From NCBI GenBank assembly GCA_964448105.1, contig CAYUVK010000142.1, positions 1-10,267 on the forward strand: a DNA stretch of 10,267 bases, read 5' to 3'. The DNA is from CAVQBP01 sp964448105 (lineage in GTDB: Bacteria; Bacteroidota; Ignavibacteria; Ignavibacteriales; Ignavibacteriaceae). The translations under genes were made by a program, and so were the position numbers. This document shows, in pieces, positions 6,261 to 10,267 of the stretch. The notes under the pieces are model-generated. The model saw only the letters and a program-made list of their open reading frames with translations, was not told the DNA's origin and did not search any database. The first letter of the stretch is position 1. Each line of letters begins with the position of its first letter.

Positions 6261-6470
6261 TTATTTATCCCTTTTGTCCCCTGATTTATTTATCATCATT
6301 TTAGCTGTAGTAAGGGCTGTGTGAGCATCTTTGATCTTACCCACATATAAATGTTTACAGCTTTCTGAAGCATCAGTATAAAGTTCTACTGCTGATTCAA
6401 GATGCAGATAATAAGGGAAGAGTCTTTCGTCAATAGACCCACTATATACATCTTGGATATCTTCTGTCAT
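6261..6470 (-). CDS. Small acidic-to-mixed charge protein, unknown
   Basis: I do not recognise this 69-residue product. It is predicted to be mostly helical (LFPYYLHLESAVELYTDASESCKHLYVGKIKDAHTALTTAKMMI), with one cysteine, no membrane segment and a charged KSGDKRDK tail. A GGAGAG site (about eight bases upstream) supports the ATG at 6470, so the gene is probably translated. It is the last gene of the leftward operon, separated by about 90 bp from the broken winged-helix gene and followed at once by the terminator. By position it is an accessory protein of the mobile element. Confidence 0.6.
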   Translation of the reverse strand: MTEDIQDVYSGSIDERLFPYYLHLESAVELYTDASESCKHLYVGKIKDAHTALTTAKMMINKSGDKRDK

Positions 6471-6557
6471 CGCTTTTTCTCTCCTGATTTTTGGGGGTAA
6501 ATATTTTACGTATTAAAAAATCCAGTTATTACAATTATAAAAACAAAAATAATTTTA

Positions 6558-6916
6558 TCAAAATAATTCATAATTTTTATCCGTGGGTGATACTGCATAA
6601 ACATTTTTGATTAAATCGGCAAAAGCAATATTATCGCAGTTAGCAATTGCCTTGAGTTCATTATTTATGGCAAGTAGCCTCTGCTTCTTATAAGCGTTCC
6701 ATTCGGTCCTGGTCAATGCTAGTAGTAGCCGTTATCGTCGTTTATAATCCAATGTCCGTTAGAACTTGCTTCATGAGCAAGAGTTTAAATTTGCTGAATA
6801 AGCTTGGCTGAATTATCCAGTTCAAAATTAGCAGCTAAACATTTGATGCTGCTACTATTTTTCTGCCCATACTTAAGAATATTCAGAAGCTGGGTATAAT
6901 TTTCAAGTTTGCCCAC
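6558..6916 (-). pseudogene. Broken winged-helix phage-type gene (stop plus frameshift)
   Basis: Reading leftward from a GTG at 6916 gives GKLENYTQLLNILKYGQKNS, then SSIKCLAANFELDNSAKLIQQI, then an in-frame TAA (6785-6787), then TLAHEASSNGHWIINDDNGY. A one-base loss near 6721-6725 (TACTACTA instead of TACTACCTA) shifts the frame, after which it continues YLALTRTEWNAYKKQRLLAI and ends KNYELF at 6558. Restored, it is about 118 residues. The pattern of helices followed by a wing (HWIINDDNGYYLA) and a final helix is that of phage winged-helix DNA-binding proteins. The GTG has an AGGA site that overlaps the stop of the preceding gene, so the two were translationally coupled. It is now probably non-functional unless the two lesions are sequencing errors. 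Confidence 0.7.
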
Positions 6917-6924
6917 TGATGGTC

Positions 6925-7254
6925 CTATAATTTTTTTGAAATCAGAAGTTCAATTAAATTTCTGCATTCCCTAAGATTACGGATGATATGATAATGCAAA
7001 GATTTATTTAACGAACTTAAGTGAGAGAGGAACAGCTGCAGCTCTTTTCTCTCATCCGATAATATTTCTATATCCTGTTTAAATTCTATAAAGACTAAAT
7101 ATCTTTTAGATACTATAATATGATTAACAAAATATTTTAGACCGAATGAAAGAAGATTTTTTTCATTGAAACTGAAAACTTTAAACCCAAATTTCTCGAG
7201 CTGGTTGAATTCGTTATTTATTTGTTTAGTTGAACTTTCGATTTTGTTTCCCAT
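6925..7254 (-). CDS. VRR-NUC/PD-(D/E)XK-like protein with altered active site
   Basis: The 109-residue product follows the pattern of small phage-encoded nuclease-fold proteins. An N-terminal helix is followed by a strand pair, YFVNHIIVSKRYLVFIEFK (41-59), where Glu57-x-Lys59 matches the ExK half of the PD-(D/E)XK motif, then LSDERKELQLFLSHLSSLNK and a last strand HYHIIRN with a helix. In relatives I recall, the strand before ExK carries an aspartate (FVD); here the position is Asn44, which should weaken or abolish metal-dependent cutting. It may be a structural or DNA-binding derivative. The ATG lies three bases after the stop of the DUF4373-like gene, without a clear ribosome site, implying translational coupling. 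The assignment is by motif only. Confidence 0.55.
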   Translation of the reverse strand: MGNKIESSTKQINNEFNQLEKFGFKVFSFNEKNLLSFGLKYFVNHIIVSKRYLVFIEFKQDIEILSDERKELQLFLSHLSSLNKSLHYHIIRNLRECRNLIELLISKKL

Positions 7255-7257
7255 TTA

Positions 7258-7650
7258 TTAAATGCTAAAAATTTTTGTCTGCTTTGTTTCATTCTCTTTT
7301 TGTTTACGTTTACGTGCCTCCTCACGTTCTTTCATAACTAACTGCAATGAATCCCTTATAATTTCAGTTGTGATATTACCATCAAGATTAATAAGTAACT
7401 CACATTCATAAGTAAGAATATTGATAAATCTCTCGAACTCTGCTGAAGATAAAGCGAGGACATCCATAGCGGCAGCTCGAATCTGTTTCTTAGGTAATTT
7501 AAGAATACAATTTTCACTATCACCGATCATGTTACTTAGTGCATAAAATTTTCCCTCTGCTTCCCAACCTAATAAAGAACGTAGCAGTTTAAACTGCCAA
7601 GTATTATGGCTATTCACATAGTGCGGATAAAAAGCAATGTTTTTTTTCAA
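7258..7650 (-). CDS. DUF4373-like replication protein (Lin1244/Lin1753 type)
   Basis: The 130-residue product begins FYPHYVNSHNTWQFKLLRSL then LGWEAEGKFYALSNMIGDSENC and resembles the N-terminal domain found in phage and plasmid replication proteins (DUF4373). Hallmarks are a short region with paired aromatic residues, an LLRSLLGWEAEGKFYAL helix, then a basic C-terminal tail (KEREEARKRKQKEN). Such proteins bind the origin or recruit helicase. It is short for the family, which usually carries a further C-terminal region. The start is TTG (7650), overlapping the TGA of the previous gene as TTGA; no ATG precedes Met41, so the upstream start is needed to keep the domain. It is the best candidate to act on the phased repeats at 5894-5956. 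Confidence 0.65.
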   Translation of the reverse strand: MKKNIAFYPHYVNSHNTWQFKLLRSLLGWEAEGKFYALSNMIGDSENCILKLPKKQIRAAAMDVLALSSAEFERFINILTYECELLINLDGNITTEIIRDSLQLVMKEREEARKRKQKENETKQTKIFSI

Positions 7651-7901
7651 TTCTTTGACACTATTATTTGTTCGAAAATGGCATCGATAGAAATTAAATT
7701 CGGCTGCAGCTGCTTCAGCTTTTGTTCAAGGATATTATTCCTTTTGAAAATGGATAGATATTTTTCTTTGAATGATGAAATAATTTTTCTATACATGGAT
7801 GTCTTTTTATTAATAGCGCTTATATACAGAACCCGGGCAAATAGAAATCCGGAAAGAAAACTGAATGACAATACTATTGTGAAAATGATAATAGATCTCA
7901 T
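7647..7901 (-). CDS. Small membrane-anchored coiled-coil protein, unknown
   Basis: The 84-residue product has one N-terminal membrane helix (RSIIIFTIVLSFSFLSGFLF, about residues 2-21). A basic, helical stretch follows (SSFKEKYLSIFKRNNILEQK then LKQLQPN), likely a short coiled coil on the cytoplasmic side. It could instead be a signal anchor with the tail outside. No family is recognised. The ATG at 7901 has a GGAGA site seven bases upstream, and the last codon overlaps the TTG start of the replication gene, so both are translated together. Small membrane proteins in phage early operons sometimes tether replication to the membrane or block superinfection; neither role can be shown here. Confidence 0.7.
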   Translation of the reverse strand: MRSIIIFTIVLSFSFLSGFLFARVLYISAINKKTSMYRKIISSFKEKYLSIFKRNNILEQKLKQLQPNLISIDAIFEQIIVSKN

Positions 7902-7939
7902 CTTTTCTCCTTGAATAAAATGAAACTGAAAGAGCGTAT

Positions 7940-8389
7940 TTAAATTTTCCCCTCAGTCAGCTGCTTAAAACCGTTTCTTTTAATCTTTTCGAATAAAGTA
8001 AGATTTGAAACGGGATCAAAAGAATAGGCGAGAAACATTTCAATCGATTCAGCCTGGTCCACCTCAATCATAGAAATCTGGATGTCAATCCAATCTGATA
8101 ATATTTTCCATGCAGTTCTATCAGCCTGAGCTCTGATTGAACTTAAAACAGAATTTTTAGGTGGTCTCGCTCTTTGCTGAACCGGGTATTTAAAAACATT
8201 TTCGGTTTTAGCCGGCAGCTTGAAAGTCATCGGCATATTATTAACCGGAATTTGAAAAATCATCCCGGTTGGTCTGTCGCCTTCATAACTCTTCGCAATG
8301 TGTGGAGCACCCGCTTGGGCTAACCGGTGTTCAATCCTTGATATAGAATTAAGGACAGGAACGCTTGAGGTATAATTTTTTAAGTTCAA
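7940..8389 (-). CDS. Phage/mobile-element-associated protein of unknown function
   Basis: The 149-residue product belongs, from memory of its pattern, to a family frequent in prophages and integrative elements. Shared features are YTSSVPVLNSISRIEHRLAQ, GAPHIAKSYEGD, IPVNNMPMTFKLPAK, then after a variable stretch RAQADRTAWKILSDWIDIQI and SMIEVDQAESIEMFLAYSFD. The function of the family is not established. The conserved WKILSDWID helix and acidic end suggest a protein-interaction role rather than an enzyme. The start is TTG (8389), overlapping the TGA of the upstream 59-aa gene, with GGG about nine bases upstream; the conserved TSSVPV begins seven residues in, which fits the usual start of the family. 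No alternative ATG exists upstream in frame before the preceding gene. Confidence 0.7.
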   Translation of the reverse strand: MNLKNYTSSVPVLNSISRIEHRLAQAGAPHIAKSYEGDRPTGMIFQIPVNNMPMTFKLPAKTENVFKYPVQQRARPPKNSVLSSIRAQADRTAWKILSDWIDIQISMIEVDQAESIEMFLAYSFDPVSNLTLFEKIKRNGFKQLTEGKI

Positions 8390-8562
8390 AATTTCATTCC
8401 CTTTTTCATTAATGATTCTCTTAATTCATTGCTGGCATATTTGCCTAAATTAGGCCCATGAGTAGCGCAATAAATTTTTAATTGCTTATGAACTTCAGGA
8501 TCAATATGAATAACTCCGGACATTTTCGGATCTTTTTTCTTGGAATTGCTGGTTGTTTTCAT
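8386..8562 (-). CDS. 59-residue ribbon-helix-helix-like protein
   Basis: This short gene starts at an ATG (8562) that overlaps the TGA of the HTH gene as ATGA and ends in a TGA that overlaps the TTG of the next gene. It encodes MKTTSNSKKKDPKMSGVIHI followed by DPEVHKQLKIYCATHGPNLG and KYASNELRESLMKKGMKF. The strand VIHID, the helix PEVHKQLKIYCATHG and the second helix KYASNELRESLMK follow the ribbon-helix-helix pattern of CopG/Arc/ParD-type DNA-binding proteins, with a lysine-rich N-terminus. It probably forms dimers that repress the operon or bind the origin. The tight overlaps on both sides make it a real gene despite its size. The antitoxin reading is weak because no toxin is adjacent. Confidence 0.75.
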   Translation of the reverse strand: MKTTSNSKKKDPKMSGVIHIDPEVHKQLKIYCATHGPNLGKYASNELRESLMKKGMKF

Positions 8563-8768
8563 TCTTCATCTTTCTTTTTGTTATTATATGTATATCTCTC
8601 AATAAATTTGTTAATCGATTTAAGAGTTACCTTTCTATGTTTTTTCCCGGGCAGTAAAAAGAAATCAAGCTCACCTTCAGCTATTAAATAGGAAACATAC
8701 GAAGGACTTACCTCTAACATCCGCGAAGTTTTTTTTATAGATAGTGCCGGAATATTTGTAATTTCCAT
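8559..8768 (-). CDS. Excisionase-like HTH protein (HTH_17/MerR-type)
   Basis: First gene of the leftward operon. From the ATG at 8768 the product is 69 residues. IPALSIKKTSRMLEVSPSYV SYLIAEGELDFF forms the helix-turn-helix (about 7-34), LLPGKKHRKVTLKSINKFIE the wing and last helix (38-57), and a lysine-rich tail follows. This is the fold of Xis/AlpA-type regulators, which bend DNA for excision or activate the integrase. The frame remains open for 20 more codons upstream (to 8828), but those residues (FDFILTLTFVQKYILL) are hydrophobic, run through the promoter region and do not fit the family, so the internal ATG is preferred. There is no clear ribosome site, as is common in Bacteroidetes. Its role as divergent partner of the repressor at 8880 is inferred from position. 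Confidence 0.75.
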   Translation of the reverse strand: MEITNIPALSIKKTSRMLEVSPSYVSYLIAEGELDFFLLPGKKHRKVTLKSINKFIERYTYNNKKKDEE

Positions 8769-8783
8769 CAATAATATGTATTT

Positions 8784-8812
8784 TTGTACAAATGTTAAAG
8801 TTAAAATAAAAT
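8784..8812 (+). promoter_or_regulatory. Probable promoter of the repressor gene
   Basis: TTGTAC (8784-8789), 17 bases, TAAAAT (8807-8812). Transcription would start near 8819, just before the three direct repeats. The -35 hexamer lies within TTTGTACAAA (8783-8792), a perfect palindrome that could itself be an operator for the divergent genes. Confidence 0.4.
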
Positions 8813-8825
8813 CGAAAGAAAAATA

Positions 8826-8874
8826 CAAGAAATTGATATAAAATGCAAGAAACTCTAATTTAATAGAAGAAACT
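8826..8874 (+). repeat. Three direct repeats with exact 20-bp period (operator-like)
   Basis: CAAGAAATT (8826-8834), CAAGAAACT (8846-8854) and GAAGAAACT (8866-8874) share the core AAGAAAYT with starts exactly 20 bp apart. They fill the space between the repressor promoter and its ATG at 8880; the last copy overlaps the expected ribosome-binding position. This is where a phage-type repressor would bind to control itself and the divergent operon. Confidence 0.65.
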
Positions 8875-8879
8875 GCAAG

Positions 8880-9236
8880 ATGATGAAAATAGATGAAAAC
8901 AAACTAAGAGCAGCCATAATCGCCAAATTTGGCACTCAGGTTAAATTAGCTGATAAACTGGGAGTGAAAGACGGTGTAATATCCAGGGGGATTAAGTACC
9001 AGACACCTAAATATCTCGCGATGTTCAAAGAAGGGGGGATTGATATAGATGCTTTATTGCTTGAGGAGGAAGGAAAGAAAAAGGGGAATCTTGAATATCA
9101 GCTGAAAGTTACTGAGAAAAGAATTAATGAGCTAGAAACATTATTAGTGCAGAAAGATAGTTTATTGGAACAGAAAGATAATTTAATCAAATCTTACGAA
9201 TTAGTAATTAAAGACCAATTTAAAGTTAAAAAATAA
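8880..9236 (+). CDS. Repressor-like HTH protein with C-terminal coiled coil
   Basis: The 118-residue product has an N-terminal DNA-binding region, LRAAIIAKFGTQVKLADKLG VKDGVISRGIKY (about 9-40), in which TQVKLADKLGVKDGVISRGI is the helix-turn-helix. It is followed by YLAMFKEGGIDIDALLLEEE, a segment that in Bacteroidetes phage-type repressors precedes the C-terminal part. Residues 70-113 form a long coiled coil with repeated LLVQKDSLLEQKDNLIKSYE. It probably represses the element and dimerises or oligomerises by the coiled coil; no LexA-like protease domain is present, so induction must occur differently. Two ATG codons in a row (8880, 8883) could start it; no clear ribosome site is seen. It is divergent from the excisionase-like gene and 63 bp ahead of the integrase. 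Confidence 0.75.
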   Translation: MMKIDENKLRAAIIAKFGTQVKLADKLGVKDGVISRGIKYQTPKYLAMFKEGGIDIDALLLEEEGKKKGNLEYQLKVTEKRINELETLLVQKDSLLEQKDNLIKSYELVIKDQFKVKK

Positions 9237-9299
9237 CGCTTACCTGATTCGCCGCTTAAATAAATCAACATATCACTATAATAAATAAGGGAGGATAAA

Positions 9300-9725
9300 A
9301 TGGCTAAAGTCAGAACTAGGGAGGGAAGATTGTTTATCGATTATTATGACGAATCGGGGAAAAGACAGAGGAAAGCTCTCCATTTAAAAGCCAACCGAGA
9401 AAATAAAAAGAAAGCCGAGTTAGAGAAAAAAAAGATTGAATATGAACTTGAAGCAGGTGTGCATGTAGAGAAGATTAAGCGTGAAAAAAATAGAAACATA
9501 ACTTTAAAACAAGGTTTCGAAGAATTTAAAAAATTAAAAAAAGATAGAGAAGAATCCACTTTAGAACATTACAGATATGCTTTCGATAAAGCGGTGGGGT
9601 TTTTAACAGATCGACCAATCGGTTCTGTAACATCATTGATGATAGAAAACCTAGAAAAACATTTATTAACAAGTATTTCAAAAAATAGTATTGCAAGCTA
9701 CTTTGCAGAATTAAGACATATATAG
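9300..9725 (+). pseudogene. Tyrosine integrase, truncated before the catalytic domain
   Basis: The 141 residues cover only the front of a tyrosine recombinase. The arm-binding-like N-terminus is MAKVRTREGRLFIDYYDESG then KRQRKALHLKANRE (1-35), followed by a basic helical linker, and then the SAM-like core-binding domain ITLKQGFEEFKKLKKDREES through HLLTSISKNSIASYFAELRH (67-140). The catalytic half with R-H-R-H-Y, normally another 200 or so residues, is missing. At about 9715-9722 the similarity stops, a TAG follows, and another frame continues as a secreted-protein C-terminus. A GGGAGG site seven bases upstream gives a firm ATG. The break is a deletion, an insertion or an assembly join, and the product cannot recombine DNA by itself. 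Confidence 0.85.
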
Positions 9726-9909
9726 TTTTGTTACCATAAAGGTTTACGATATACTTGGAAAAGAAATATCAACATTAGTTAATGAAGAAAAGCCTGCGGG
9801 AAATTATGAGGTTGTTTTTAATGCAAATAAACTCTCAAGTGGAATTTATTTTTATCAAATAAAAACAGAAAATTATACACAAACGAAGAAAATGGTATTA
9901 GTTCGGTAA
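9712..9909 (+). pseudogene. Orphan type IX secretion C-terminal sorting domain
   Basis: This frame encodes SFVTIKVYDILGKEISTLVN, then EEKPAGNYEVVFNANKLSSG and IYFYQIKTENYTQTKKMVLV R, ending in TAA at 9907-9909. It is a textbook type IX (Por) secretion sorting domain, the last 60-70 residues of large secreted proteins in Bacteroidetes and Ignavibacteria, which directs export and cell-surface attachment. Only the last part is present: a TAA lies in frame just upstream, and the typical NPFNPTTTIKFSIP opening of the domain is missing. The rest of the parent protein was replaced by the integrase sequence. It has no start of its own and should not be expressed as a protein. Confidence 0.88.
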
Positions 9910-9914
9910 AAAAT

Positions 9915-9982
9915 GCCTAACAAAACCATTCAAGTTGACAGCTATTTACGCATCTGGTATTTTTGAAATTTTAGGGTTAGGT
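9915..9982 (+). other. attC-like recombination site (integron cassette type)
   Basis: GCCTAAC (9915-9921) fits the R'' core RYYYAAC, and GTTAGGT (9976-9982) fits the R' core GTTRRRY. Between them TTCAA (9929-9933) and TTGAA (9963-9967) can serve as short L boxes, set 7 and 8 bases from the cores. The AACAAAACCATTCAAGTTGAC opening resembles known attC sites. It begins five bases after a stop codon, as in gene cassettes. The L boxes are short, so the call is tentative. The next 98 bases (9983-10080) hold nothing else I can name. Confidence 0.45.
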
Positions 9983-10080
9983 GCTCCGGTTAAAGTTTCT
10001 TTGTTTACCCGCCATCAGGCAGGTTCAAAATAGTTCTTCTTGTTCGGGGTTATGGTTTAATTGCATGTGGTTATACAACT

Positions 10081-10267
10081 ATGAAAATTAGAAACATGTT
10101 AATATTGTATATAGTATTAACTAATCTAATTAGTATACAATTTATTTCTGCACAAGAAATTAATAAATATACTATATTCAAATAATAAATATGCAGCTTC
10201 ATGCAACAATAATGGAACTATTAAAATATGGGAGCTTAATTCTTATAAAAATATTTATACTTATTAT
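10081..10267 (+). pseudogene. Start of secreted WD40-type gene, frameshifted, cut by window end
   Basis: An ATG at 10081 opens a signal peptide, MKIRNMLILYIVLTNLISIQ FISAQEI, and continues NKYTIFK to two stop codons (TAATAA, near 10184). In another frame, just before these stops, the sequence continues SNNKYAASCNNNGTIKIWEL NSYKNIYTYY to the window end. The AASCNNNGTIKIWEL segment is a clear WD40 repeat (usually A-SGS-DGTIKIWDL), a beta-propeller repeat used for protein binding. One missing or extra base near 10170-10180 would join both parts. The protein would be exported and built of several WD40 repeats. Whether it is broken or a sequencing error is unclear, and the rest lies outside the window. 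Confidence 0.65.

Larger units (their letters stand above)
5730..9725. mobile_element. Compact integrative element (phage-satellite or phage early-region type), decaying
   Basis: A repressor-like gene and a tyrosine integrase run rightward. A divergent leftward operon starts with an excisionase-like HTH, contains phage-type replication and accessory genes, and ends at a terminator beside an origin-like repeat region. This is the arrangement of control and replication genes in temperate phages and phage-inducible chromosomal islands. No structural, packaging or transfer genes are present. The integrase is cut off at about 9720 and one operon gene is broken, so the element is probably immobile now. 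The left boundary is uncertain: I set it just after the terminator at 5721, and no flanking att repeat was found. Confidence 0.6.

Noticed and set aside
5703..6304. Rightward reading frames of 70-75 codons in the origin-like region
   Set aside because: They lack ribosome sites, run through hairpins, repeats and the operon's 3' end, and have low-complexity Phe/Ser/Leu-rich translations.
8482..8691. Rightward frame opposite the HTH and RHH genes
   Set aside because: Hydrophobic, Ser/Phe-rich antisense translation of two well-supported overlapping genes.

Overview
The window is AT-rich and most likely comes from the Ignavibacteria/Bacteroidetes side of the tree. Three things point there. A type IX secretion C-terminal sorting domain (KVYDILGKEI ... 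SGIYFYQIKT ... KKMVLVR) lies at 9719-9909. A promoter at 5584-5614 fits the Bacteroidetes pattern TTTG-N19-TAnnTTTG. The OmpA-family protein at 1294-2550 has the N-terminal layout common in that group. Lineage is inferred from these features only; no database search was possible.

Left part (1-5065), mostly ordinary chromosome. A pair of 17-bp direct repeats at the left edge may be the end of an insertion sequence. Then come a four-helix membrane protein (161-592), a long imperfect hairpin (612-708), a leftward STAS-domain anti-sigma-antagonist-like protein (861-1166), a leftward secreted OmpA-family protein with a lectin-like middle domain (1294-2550), a gap ending in a rightward terminator (2944-2973), a secreted OB-fold-like protein (3072-3428), and a Glu/Leu/Phe/Val dehydrogenase of leucine-dehydrogenase type (3548-4867). 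A hairpin and repeats follow the dehydrogenase.

Middle (5066-5721). A frameshifted excisionase-type HTH gene (5066-5364) lies just downstream of a leftward tRNA-Val(CAC) (5417-5490). On the other strand a strong promoter and a strong terminator frame a roughly 100-nt RNA with no reading frame, a candidate small RNA.

Right-centre (about 5730-9725). This is a compact mobile element with the early-region layout of a temperate phage, phage satellite or integrative plasmid. Rightward are a repressor-like HTH/coiled-coil protein (8880-9236) and a tyrosine integrase (9300-9725) that has lost its catalytic domain. Leftward, and divergent from them, runs a tightly packed operon: excisionase-like HTH (8559-8768), 59-aa ribbon-helix-helix-like protein (8386-8562), phage-associated protein of unknown function (7940-8389), membrane-anchored coiled coil (7647-7901), DUF4373-like replication protein (7258-7650), VRR-NUC-like protein (6925-7254), a broken winged-helix gene (6558-6916), and a small unknown protein (6261-6470). 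It ends at a Rho-independent terminator (6212-6247). Beyond that is an untranslated region that looks like a replication origin: a perfect DnaA box (5834-5842), a CT tract, three palindromes whose centres are exactly 21 bp apart (5894-5953), and AT-rich inverted repeats. The divergent promoter region carries three direct repeats exactly 20 bp apart, a likely operator. No capsid, tail, packaging or conjugation genes are visible.

Right edge (about 9712-10267). The integrase stops abruptly and the sequence continues as the C-terminal sorting domain of an unrelated secreted protein. An attC-like site (9915-9982) begins five bases after that domain's stop codon. The start of a secreted WD40-type gene with a frameshift (10081-10267) follows. 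This suggests the element runs into an integron-like cassette array or another rearranged region.
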